Of a stretch of 64,000 bases of DNA, positions 24,959 to 32,147 are shown piece after piece. Source of the DNA: Zasmidium citrigriseum (lineage: Eukaryota > Ascomycota > Dothideomycetes > Mycosphaerellales > Mycosphaerellaceae); contig NHNW01000005.1 of assembly GCA_002786025.1 (NCBI GenBank), forward strand, positions 1 through 64,000. Direction: 5' to 3'. The translations under genes were made by a program, and so were the position numbers. Position 1 is the stretch's first letter. Each line of letters starts with the position of its first letter. The notes under the pieces are model-generated. The model saw only the letters and a program-made list of their open reading frames with translations. It made no database searches and had not been told where the DNA came from.

Positions 24959-27900
24959 CTACCCCCCCCTTCATATGCTCTTCAGTCCCTTGAAGCGACG
25001 ATATCGACGGCACGGGCGTCTCAACCTTGCCTGTGCAAGAAAATGGCTCAACAGCGGCAGACGAAGGAACAGCTTCCTCACACAACTTTTGCTCTGTACT
25101 CATGCGGGCGGCATTGCGCGTCGCCGATGGACTGAGGAGGGAGTTGTCATGGTCTTCGCTTGTTGTCGAAACCTCTGGCAAGGTCATCTCAGAAGCAGGC
25201 GCGTGGAGATCCATACCGCTACTCTGCGCTTCCATGACGGGTTGCTGGATCTGAGTGCACTTGTTGCCTGAGCGGGCGTACGCTCCAGCTTTACCATGCT
25301 CTTCATATCCTTGATCAACGCAGTCAGGTTGGCCTTGCGAGTATGCAGCCACCGACGGACTCGAGTCGATGGCAGCAGAAACTGGTCCTGTGCGCCCCTC
25401 ATTAGGGATCCAGTCCGGCGGTGGCTGTGGTACGGAGTGTCCGTGTATGGACGACTGAGGATTGTTATGCCAGAAGTCCGCAACAGAGGCGGCCGAATGT
25501 TGTTCCACTTCCTCAGCGGGCTCCAAGGTTGCATCGTCATAGCCCTTCCACTTGACCTTGTACCAGACTTGTTTCGGGCCCCTCCTGTTCTTCTCCTTCG
25601 CACCCTTGCCTCGGTGCTTCTCAGCGATGACATCTTGTATCTCTTCCACTTCGTATTCATGGTCGGCGCCTTGGGTGTTTTGGACGAGGATCGGCGGCGG
25701 TGGTGGTTCACGCTGCCCGGGCAGTGGGTCGCTGGCAGCTGGTTGGAGCAGATTAGTGTTGAACACATTGTCAAGGGTTGAGAGAGCTTCAGGTAGGTCG
25801 AGTCGGTAGGCGCCGTGTGGCAGCACCTCTTGGATTGGGTAGGGACCAGCAAACCTGATGTCGAGCTTCTTCGAGGGCCGCTCAGTGTTCCAGTTCTTGG
25901 TGTTGATGTAGACGAGGTCTCCGACATTGTAGGTTGGTGGTGCGAATCGCTTGCGGTTTGCGAATTCAGTGTGCGACGCTTGAGCCAGTTCAATTTGCTG
26001 GCGCACGTGATGGTGAATTTCATTCATTCGTTCTGCGAACGCATTGGCCGCCTCGGCGTCCAAGCGCTGCTTGTGGGGCATCACTGATGGCATTTCCTTA
26101 GCCAGATTGAGTTCTGTGAACTGAGGGTTGCGTCCGAGGTTGGCAAAGAAGGGTGAAACTCCTGTGGTGGCGGAGACGTGGTTGTTTGCTGCGAATTCAG
26201 CCATGGGCAGCCAGTCGGCCCAGTCGTTCTGGGTGTAGTTGCAGAAGGCTCGGAGGTATTGCTCCATCACCTTGTTAGTGTTCTCAGATTGACCATCCGT
26301 CTGAGGATGGTACGACGAGGACAGTTTGCGTTGAGTGCTCAGGATAGCACAGAGTCTCTTCCAAAAGGCTGAAACAAATTGGCGGCCTCTGTCCGACACG
26401 ATGTCTTCAGGCCAGCCATGACGGCTCCACACATATCGCACAAACACGCGTGCGCAGTGGTCGGCTTTCATAGATTTGACAGGGATCAAGTGTCGCTCCT
26501 TGGTCAGACGACAAGTAATGGTCATGATGTTCGAATAGACTACATCGTCCAGCAAACTGCGGCTTTCAGGGAGGTCGGTGACGAAGTCAATGGATATACT
26601 CTGCCAAGGTTGGTACGGTGTAGGCAGGGGGTGGAGCAGTGCTTGTGCTTGTCGCTGAAGACCGCGAATGTGCTTGCAGGTGCGACAGTTCCGGTAGTAC
26701 TGATGGATCGTTCGAGCCATAGATGGCCAGATGAAATTTCGTGCCACTAGCTCGTGGAATTTGGCAGGTGCTGGGTGGCCGGCGGCGACGTTGTCGTGAC
26801 AGTCCTTTAGAATGCGGGTGCGGACTGTACTGTCCTCTCCGGGGACTAACATGCTCTCGCCTCCGTACCGATTCTTGATAAAGATCAAGCCGTCAATGGC
26901 GCGGCAGTCGTCTCGATGATACTTCAGCTTGTCTAGGTAAGGGACCTTTTCCTCGCCCTTTGTGAGTTGGTTCAGGGCGGCTTTGATCTCTGGTTCCTTA
27001 TACAGTTCTCGAACGTCGTCGACCAATCCATCGACGTGGCTGGCATGTTCAAGGTCAATGTCCAGCCCGGACAGATTCAGCACTTGATGGGGCTTGATGA
27101 CAATCTGTTGTTGGTGCTGGATCCGAGGGTCATCTGGATCCACAGGCAAGTCTTGCGAGCGTCGAGTAAGAGCGTCTGGCTTAGTGTTGCTCTTGCCGGG
27201 TTGGTAAACAATGGTAAAGTTGAACTGGGAGAGGAACTCAGCCCAACGAGCTTGGCGGCGGTTGAGTTGCTTGGTGGTCATGAAATATTCCAGGTTCTTG
27301 TGATCAGAGAGCACCTTCACGGGCTCTCCTTCGCTGTCTGCGAGTTCAGGTCTCCATTCCTCAAAGGCTTTGACGATAGCCATGAGTTCCTTGTCGTATA
27401 TGTCGTAGTTACATTCTGCGGGCGTCATCTTCTTTGACAGGAAGGCGACTGGGCGAAGGAGTCCGTCCGTACCCCTCTGAGAGAGCACGGCGGCAGTAAC
27501 GAAGTCGGAGGCATCTGTTTCGAGTACTGTCTCCAATCCCGGGGTGTAATAGGCCAGAATCGGAGCGGAGATGAAACGTTGTTTCAGGTGGTCGAATGCT
27601 TGCTGGCAACGATCGGTCCATGTGAAGGTTGGTTTCCTTCCGGAGGAGTCTTCGGTGGTCTTTGTGAGGTCAGTCAATGGGGCTGCGATCTTAGAAAATT
27701 TTTCAATGAATCGTCGGTAGAAGTTGGCGAAACCAAGGAAGGATTGGACGTCCTTTACACTGCGCGGAGTCTCCCAATTGACTACGGCATCGACCTTCTC
27801 TGGGTCCATACGAATGCCATCTTGTCCTACGATAAGGCCCAAGTATTTGGTTTCTTGGACGTGGAACTGACACTTGTCGATGTCGATCTGCAGGCCCGCA

Positions 27901-29444
27901 TCCCTCAAACGCTCGAGTACCTTACAAACGTGTTGCCTGTGGTCTTCCAACGAGTCTGAAAATATCAGGACGTCGTCGAGATAGGCTGAGGCGAAATCGT
28001 CGAGGTAATCTCGGAGTGCTCGATTGATAGCGGACTGAAACGTTGACGGAGCATTGCACAAGCCGAAGGGCATAGCAAGGCACTCGAATTGCCCGTAGCG
28101 TGTAGTGAAGGCGGTCATCCATTCTTGTCCCTGTGCGATACGGATCCTGTTGAACGCGGCTATCACGTCCAGCTTCGTGAAGTACTTCTTCCCGCTTAAG
28201 CGGTTGAGAGTATCTGAAACGAGTGGAATCGGGTACCGGCTCTTGACAGTGAGAGCATTCAATGCTCGGTAGTCGATGCAAATTCGTAGTCCTCCGCCGG
28301 GCTTGCGAACGACAATGACGGGCGAAGCAGCGGGCGAGTTGCTCTCGCGGATCATCCTCTTTGAGAGTTGTTCATCAACCCATTTCTTGATCGCATCATT
28401 CTCCTTTTGGGACAAGGGATAAGGTCGCTTGTACGGTGGTTCTGCACCTTCCTTGAGGATGATTTCGTGATCAATCCCAGGACGGTGTGGGGGCAACGTG
28501 TCTGCGCCCTTGCGTGAAAAGGCATCTAGGAGGTGGTGATATTCAGGAGGCAGTTTAGTTCGGGGGTCAGCATCGGACTTTCCTGCCATGAATTTGTCGA
28601 AGTCTTCTGTGGATATGCCGTGAGCTGCAAGCGTAGCATCCACCTGGTCCTGCAATCGAGCGTCACCGCGAGCTGGACGCGTGATCCATAAGGCGGTGAC
28701 GTCGGCATCGGGCCGGTGAGCCATTGACATGCATGTCTTGAAGGACATTCCGTGGCATTCAACCTCTTCGAGGCTGACGTCTTCTTTCGTGAAGGGTGTC
28801 GGTGTCGTAGGACGGGTTTCTTCCTTGGAGGTCGTGCGAGCCTTCTTCGGAGAGGCGTTAATGATATCGTGCAAGGATAGTGGAGGTTTCGGCGGATGTA
28901 GAACTGAGGAGGTTTGAATGAGGTTCTTGCCATGATTGCAGACCTCTCTGCAGTGGTCGGAGCAGAACGCAATGCGACCGGTTGACCAATGGACGAATGG
29001 TTCGTGCTTAGCGAACCACGAGAGGCCAAGGACTAGTTCGTATTGCACATCGGCGATGAACGCGACTACCTGTTCCAGGTGTCCGTTAATGTCTAGGTTC
29101 ACGAGGGTGCCGTGAGTAATGCGGCTGGCCGTAGAGCTACCGTCGGCGAGGTTAAGAGATCTTGAGCGGGCGAGAGGGATGAAGGGTAACTTAGAGGCGC
29201 GGGCGAAGGCGGTTTGGACGATAACGGAAGTGGCACCTGGGTCGAGAAAGGAGCGAGCTTTATAGCCATTGACTTTGGATTGCAAGACTACATGAGGTTC
29301 AATGTCAGGTGATACTCCAGTAGCTGATGCTGAGGGTTGTGGTTCGATCCAGGCGTCTTCTGAGATCTTCAAAGGTCCGTCTTCTTCATGTCCACTGACT
29401 ACCGCGCTTAGACAGTGGAGTTGCCATTTCCCTGGCCTTCCTTC
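24828..29444 (-). CDS. Pol polyprotein: protease, reverse transcriptase, RNase H, integrase, chromodomain
   Basis: The frame is open from 29,444 to the TAG at 24,830-24,828. It has no ATG near its 5' end and is reached by -1 frameshifting from gag. Counting residues from the TTG at 29,372: protease around D44 (active site DPG instead of the usual DSG/DTG) with LGLSWF at 115-120; RT about 320-500 with catalytic YLDD at 464-467; RNase H acidic residues D620, E662, D690, D733; integrase zinc domain H859, H866, C896, C899; catalytic core D929, D994, E1030 with exact D-35-E spacing; GPY module near 1176; chromodomain about 1238-1303 with aromatic-cage candidates Y1240, W1275, Y1278. A low-complexity tail of about 210 residues follows, its last ~43 codons inside the 3' LTR. 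All catalytic residues looked for are present. Confidence 0.96.
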   Translation of the reverse strand, partial: EGRPGKWQLHCLSAVVSGHEEDGPLKISEDAWIEPQPSASATGVSPDIEPHVVLQSKVNGYKARSFLDPGATSVIVQTAFARASKLPFIPLARSRSLNLADGSSTASRITHGTLVNLDINGHLEQVVAFIADVQYELVLGLSWFAKHEPFVHWSTGRIAFCSDHCREVCNHGKNLIQTSSVLHPPKPPLSLHDIINASPKKARTTSKEETRPTTPTPFTKEDVSLEEVECHGMSFKTCMSMAHRPDADVTALWITRPARGDARLQDQVDATLAAHGISTEDFDKFMAGKSDADPRTKLPPEYHHLLDAFSRKGADTLPPHRPGIDHEIILKEGAEPPYKRPYPLSQKENDAIKKWVDEQLSKRMIRESNSPAASPVIVVRKPGGGLRICIDYRALNALTVKSRYPIPLVSDTLNRLSGKKYFTKLDVIAAFNRIRIAQGQEWMTAFTTRYGQFECLAMPFGLCNAPSTFQSAINRALRDYLDDFASAYLDDVLIFSDSLEDHRQHVCKVLERLRDAGLQIDIDKCQFHVQETKYLGLIVGQDGIRMDPEKVDAVVNWETPRSVKDVQSFLGFANFYRRFIEKFSKIAAPLTDLTKTTEDSSGRKPTFTWTDRCQQAFDHLKQRFISAPILAYYTPGLETVLETDASDFVTAAVLSQRGTDGLLRPVAFLSKKMTPAECNYDIYDKELMAIVKAFEEWRPELADSEGEPVKVLSDHKNLEYFMTTKQLNRRQARWAEFLSQFNFTIVYQPGKSNTKPDALTRRSQDLPVDPDDPRIQHQQQIVIKPHQVLNLSGLDIDLEHASHVDGLVDDVRELYKEPEIKAALNQLTKGEEKVPYLDKLKYHRDDCRAIDGLIFIKNRYGGESMLVPGEDSTVRTRILKDCHDNVAAGHPAPAKFHELVARNFIWPSMARTIHQYYRNCRTCKHIRGLQRQAQALLHPLPTPYQPWQSISIDFVTDLPESRSLLDDVVYSNIMTITCRLTKERHLIPVKSMKADHCARVFVRYVWSRHGWPEDIVSDRGRQFVSAFWKRLCAILSTQRKLSSSYHPQTDGQSENTNKVMEQYLRAFCNYTQNDWADWLPMAEFAANNHVSATTGVSPFFANLGRNPQFTELNLAKEMPSVMPHKQRLDAEAANAFAERMNEIHHHVRQQIELAQASHTEFANRKRFAPPTYNVGDLVYINTKNWNTERPSKKLDIRFAGPYPIQEVLPHGAYRLDLPEALSTLDNVFNTNLLQPAASDPLPGQREPPPPPILVQNTQGADHEYEVEEIQDVIAEKHRGKGAKEKNRRGPKQVWYKVKWKGYDDATLEPAEEVEQHSAASVADFWHNNPQSSIHGHSVPQPPPDWIPNEGRTGPVSAAIDSSPSVAAYSQGQPDCVDQGYEEHGKAGAYARSGNKCTQIQQPVMEAQSSGMDLHAPASEMTLPEVSTTSEDHDNSLLSPSATRNAARMSTEQKLCEEAVPSSAAVEPFSCTGKVETPVPSISSLQGTEEHMKGGVVSRSTAQRPPTGQLPVTLMPKAPIDTLIDRKLPYKEALLRNSS
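24854..24893. promoter_or_regulatory. Palindromic TATA box and 10-bp hairpin in the LTR
   Basis: CCTTATAAGG at 24,854-24,863 is a perfect palindrome containing a TATA-like core. CCTATCGATA at 24,870-24,879 and TATCGATAGG at 24,884-24,893 form a perfect 10-bp inverted repeat with a 4-nt spacer. Both recur in the other LTR at 31,854-31,893, where the TATA lies about 33 nt upstream of the predicted transcript start near 31,824. A promoter role is inferred from position. Confidence 0.6.
24962..24972 (-). promoter_or_regulatory. Polypurine tract for plus-strand DNA priming
   Basis: On the minus strand GAAGGGGGGGG ends three bases before the 3' LTR. This is the expected place and composition for the tract that resists RNase H and primes second-strand synthesis. 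Confidence 0.9.
29391..29432 (-). promoter_or_regulatory. Programmed -1 ribosomal frameshift signal between gag and pol
   Basis: On the minus strand the heptamer G GGA AAT, aligned with the gag frame, lies at 29,432-29,426 and matches the canonical X XXY YYZ slip site. After a 6-nt spacer comes a stem TCCACTG (29,419-29,413) pairing perfectly with CAGTGGA (29,397-29,391). The loop can add CTA/TAG pairs after one mismatch. The gag stop TAA (29,410-29,408) lies inside this structure. A -1 shift leads directly into pol, which is open back to 29,444. Confidence 0.88.
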
Positions 29445-31453
29445 TCAGGCTCAGGGTCCTTCTTGTCGTCTTGGACGGTGGTCTCGGAGGTGTTGACAGC
29501 GCGGCCGTCGTTGGTGAAGCCGTTCATTGGGCAGGAGGGATCCTTTGGACGATGTCCGACCTCACGACAACGGAAGCAACGGTTCTCCTTCATGCACTTG
29601 GTGCGCTCGTCGGCGGTGAGCTTGGGCAGATTGCGGTACTTCTCTGCAAGATGGCTCGGGCCTTGTTGATTGTTGTTGTTGGATCCACCGTTCGACTTCT
29701 TGTTTCCACCTCCGCCACCCTGCTTCTTGTCCTTGCTGCGAGGGAAGCGGCGGTCAAGTTCCTTGAAGTCATCGTCCATGTCGGTGCAGCGCTCGATGAG
29801 ATCCTTGACGGTCTTTGCTGGATTGCCAGTAAGCTTGGAACGATACTTCGCAGTCAACTTCTGTCGTAGTTGGTAGAGTTCGGTGACTGGCGTCCAGCCG
29901 ACGTGCGGGCGCAACTTCTGGTAGCGAGTGAAGAAGTCATTGAATGATTCATCTTGACCCTGCTTGCAGTAGGTCATTTCGTCATGAGCTTTTCCAACGC
30001 GGTTGTGTTCTCCGAATCGCTCTTCAAGGAAGGCGAGCATCTCATCGAGGTCCTGGAAGAGCAAGTCGGTGTTGAAGTCCTTTCCGAGACGTGAGGGCAC
30101 ACGGGCTTCGAGTGTCTCCCAAGGAGTGCCCTTAGTGCAGCTGTGAACATAAGACAAGAGGGCGTTGGTGTCACGGAAGACAGTCACGTCAAGCTTGTTC
30201 TCGAGCTGGCGCAACCAACGCTGGTATGACAGTGCTCCATCGTTGCCGAACTTCTCAGGATCGGCGACGGCTCGGTCTGTGGTGTATCCCTTACTCAAGG
30301 TAGGGTCGAAGGAGGTGACGTCTGTCTGGGCGGTACGAACGGTGTCGCGGTCCGGTGTACGGTGCTTCTTGCTGCGAGGCGCAGGGTTCTTGTTGCGACG
30401 GGCAGGTCGGTCACTGTCCGATTCATCGCTGCTGTGACTGCTGTCACTGCCTGGGTTGGATGGAGCCTTCTGGTGGCGGTTGGGAGAGGGGGACGCAGAT
30501 GGTGACTGAGAGCGATTGCGGCGATCCTCTGACAGTGATCTAGCAGACCGGAAACGAGGGTGACGGGACGGATCACGAGAGCGGCCACGCTTCTCAGATG
30601 GGCCGGCAGTGTTGGTACGAGACTTCTTGAGTTCCTTTTCAAGGTCTTTGATGCGGCGGCGAAGGTTCATCTCCTCTCCTTCTAGTTGAGCATTCTGGCT
30701 CTCGTTGACGTCCGCTCTGGCGGTGGCTTCGTCGAGCTGCTGTTGGGCTCTCTGAAGTTCATCTTCGGTCTCTTTGAGCTGGGCTTCTGCTGCTTTGGTC
30801 TTCTTGTACCAGTCATCAGCTCGCTGGATATACTTGTCGACTAGGCCGGCACCGTGAGGATCCTTCTTGGAGAGAGCAGCCGTCATCTTGCGTGCCTGGT
30901 CAAGGGCATCACGTAGGATGCTGACCTTGTCTTCGGACACTTCGTAAAGCTGAGTTAGGCAATCTACATGGCGCATCGCACGCACGTAGTTCTGACAGAT
31001 GGTCAGGATGAGGTGATGAGCCATCTTTGGTTCAGAGTCGATGAGGGCCTTCAGGCCGACGTCGTCGAGATCCTTCAAACACTCCACGTAGATCTTCTTG
31101 GGCGTCACAGGATCCAAAGTCTCGTCGTCGTCCTCGTCGTCGTCTTTGAGGAGGACATACTTCTTGTTTGTAGTATCCTCAGCATAGATCTCGGTGTCAG
31201 GGAAGAACTGTGCAATGTCGATCTTGTCCGATACCGCTTCAGATTCGTTGACCTGCTTCTCAGTCTCCTGGGCTTGCTTGATGATATCATTCTCTTTCTG
31301 GTCGAGCTTGCTATAGTCGGCTTCGTACTCTGGGCTCTCTTCGTTCTGGGTGAAGGTCTGAGTGAGGGCGTTGACGTCTCGCTGGAGAAGGTCGTCGGGG
31401 AGGACGGAAGTACGTATCTGCGTAGGCTTCGGTCGGTCGGTGGCTTTCGCCAT
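29408..31453 (-). CDS. Gag polyprotein (capsid and nucleocapsid)
   Basis: A complete 681-residue ORF with ATG at 31,453 and TAA at 29,410-29,408. The N-terminal third is acidic with a heptad-like coiled-coil stretch at roughly residues 205-275. A Ser/Arg/Pro-rich basic linker follows at about 280-370, then a retrotransposon capsid-like domain at about 390-575, a Gly/Asn/Lys-rich segment and one zinc knuckle near residue 640. The knuckle reads C-X2-C-X4-H-X6-C, two residues longer at the last step than the usual C-X2-C-X4-H-X4-C. Gag should assemble the virus-like particle in which pol acts. Pol is made by -1 frameshift at the gag 3' end. Called from position, zinc knuckle and domain order. 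Confidence 0.93.
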   Translation of the reverse strand: MAKATDRPKPTQIRTSVLPDDLLQRDVNALTQTFTQNEESPEYEADYSKLDQKENDIIKQAQETEKQVNESEAVSDKIDIAQFFPDTEIYAEDTTNKKYVLLKDDDEDDDETLDPVTPKKIYVECLKDLDDVGLKALIDSEPKMAHHLILTICQNYVRAMRHVDCLTQLYEVSEDKVSILRDALDQARKMTAALSKKDPHGAGLVDKYIQRADDWYKKTKAAEAQLKETEDELQRAQQQLDEATARADVNESQNAQLEGEEMNLRRRIKDLEKELKKSRTNTAGPSEKRGRSRDPSRHPRFRSARSLSEDRRNRSQSPSASPSPNRHQKAPSNPGSDSSHSSDESDSDRPARRNKNPAPRSKKHRTPDRDTVRTAQTDVTSFDPTLSKGYTTDRAVADPEKFGNDGALSYQRWLRQLENKLDVTVFRDTNALLSYVHSCTKGTPWETLEARVPSRLGKDFNTDLLFQDLDEMLAFLEERFGEHNRVGKAHDEMTYCKQGQDESFNDFFTRYQKLRPHVGWTPVTELYQLRQKLTAKYRSKLTGNPAKTVKDLIERCTDMDDDFKELDRRFPRSKDKKQGGGGGNKKSNGGSNNNNQQGPSHLAEKYRNLPKLTADERTKCMKENRCFRCREVGHRPKDPSCPMNGFTNDGRAVNTSETTVQDDKKDPEPEKEGQGNGNSTV

Positions 31454-31775
31454 GACAGCGTTGAGAGACAGGAAGTTTCTGAGTGGTTTCGGTGTGTCGT
31501 TTGCCGTGAGGAAGGACGGAAGCTCCTCTTCAGAGGAGCGGGTGCTGTATGCCGTGATGACTGTCGTGACTGGGTATCTGTGAAAGACGAACGCCTTGAT
31601 GAACGCCGTGAAGAATCAATGTGACTGTGATGAGGCCAGGAACTGCTCTGAACTCCAAAAACGCCGTTTGCTCCAAAAGACCGGACGAAAGGACGGTGAC
31701 GGTGACTGTGTCGGTGACGGTGAGGTATCAGTGACTGTGACGATGATCGTTGACGATGAAAGAGGTCTACAAAAG
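31454..31775 (-). other. Leader between 5' LTR and gag, with GTGAC-rich repeats
   Basis: This 322-bp untranslated leader includes, at about 31,693-31,757 on the plus strand, a run of imperfect GGTGAC/GTGACTGTGAC repeats. No ORF of note is seen on the minus strand. A packaging or dimerisation role is possible for retroelement leaders but nothing here proves it. Confidence 0.55.
31765..31773 (-). promoter_or_regulatory. Probable self-primer binding site
   Basis: Downstream of the 5' LTR there is no TGG-starting tRNA complement. Instead TTTGTAGAC (minus strand), 2 nt from the LTR, is the exact 9-nt reverse complement of GTCTACAAA at 31,824-31,816, which lies about 33 nt below the TATA box, where the RNA 5' end is expected. 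This is the arrangement of Tf1/sushi-group elements, in which the folded RNA 5' end primes reverse transcription. Confidence 0.65.
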
Positions 31776-31958
31776 TGTCACGGATGAGATAGGCGTGAAT
31801 CGAGAAGTTAACAAGTTTGTAGACAATCTACGAAGAGTTTCTAAGAAGCGCTTCCTTATAAGGGAGCTTCCTATCGATAAGGGTATCGATAGGGGCCTTA
31901 GGCATCAATGTCACGGGCAGCTGGCCAGTTGGTGGCCGCTGGGCAGTGGATCGTGACA
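31776..31958 (-). repeat. 5' LTR of the chromovirus, 183 bp
   Basis: Identical by eye to the left LTR, exactly 7,000 bp away. Going down the minus strand it holds the inverted repeat (31,893-31,870), the TATA palindrome (31,863-31,854), the predicted transcript start near 31,824, and about 49 bp of R/U5. Confidence 0.97.
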
Positions 31959-31963
31959 AGATT
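31959..31963. repeat. Target-site duplication, right copy (AGATT)
   Basis: Perfect copy of 24,771-24,775, directly abutting the right LTR. Confidence 0.95.
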
Positions 31964-32073
31964 TAACGCTTAAGTCTTCTAGACTAGAGTCTATACTAGT
32001 TCTTCCTATACTTCTAGTTTCTTTAAGTATTCTTCTACTAGGCTTATAACTATTAGATAACTTAGAAGTAACC

Positions 32074-32147
32074 TCTTCTTCTTTTTCTTCTTCTTCTTCT
32101 TCTTCTTCTTCTTCTTCTTCTTCTTCTTCTTCTTCTTCTTCTTCTTT
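32074..32147. repeat. CTT/TTC trinucleotide microsatellite
   Basis: About 74 bp of nearly pure TTC repeat, followed by GTCGTCTTC. In the dead minus-strand ORF it would encode a Glu run. CTT contains no CA or TG, so RIP could not erode it. Confidence 0.95.

Larger units (their letters stand above)
24776..31958 (-). mobile_element. Intact Ty3/gypsy chromovirus, 7,183 bp
   Basis: A complete LTR retrotransposon transcribed on the minus strand: 5' LTR 31,776-31,958, leader with probable self-primer site, gag, pol (protease, RT, RNase H, integrase, chromodomain), polypurine tract, 3' LTR 24,776-24,958. LTRs are identical by eye, the 5-bp target duplication is perfect and neither ORF has an internal stop. 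CA and TG dinucleotides are at normal density throughout, unlike the flanks, which lose them within a few bases of the ends. Insertion therefore followed the mutation of the surroundings. The layout (chromodomain, gag/pol frameshift, no tRNA-type primer site) fits the Tf1/sushi group, which includes fungal elements such as MAGGY, skippy and CfT-1. Likely autonomous; activity cannot be judged from sequence. Confidence 0.96.

Noticed and set aside
24908..29029. Many plus- and minus-strand ORFs of 60-280 codons overlapping pol
   Set aside because: They lie within the catalytic pol frame, lack domains and follow from its codon composition; treated as shadows.
29415..31624. Plus-strand ORFs up to 218 codons opposite gag
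   Set aside because: Antisense shadows of gag with no domain or start context; no evidence for an antisense gene in the intact element.
31740..31775. Search for a tRNA primer-binding site next to the 5' LTR
   Set aside because: No TGG-initial stretch complementary to a tRNA 3' end is present; the self-primer match explains the region better.
31750..31956. Plus-strand ORF through the right LTR
   Set aside because: It runs through non-coding LTR sequence on the strand opposite to the element; no support.
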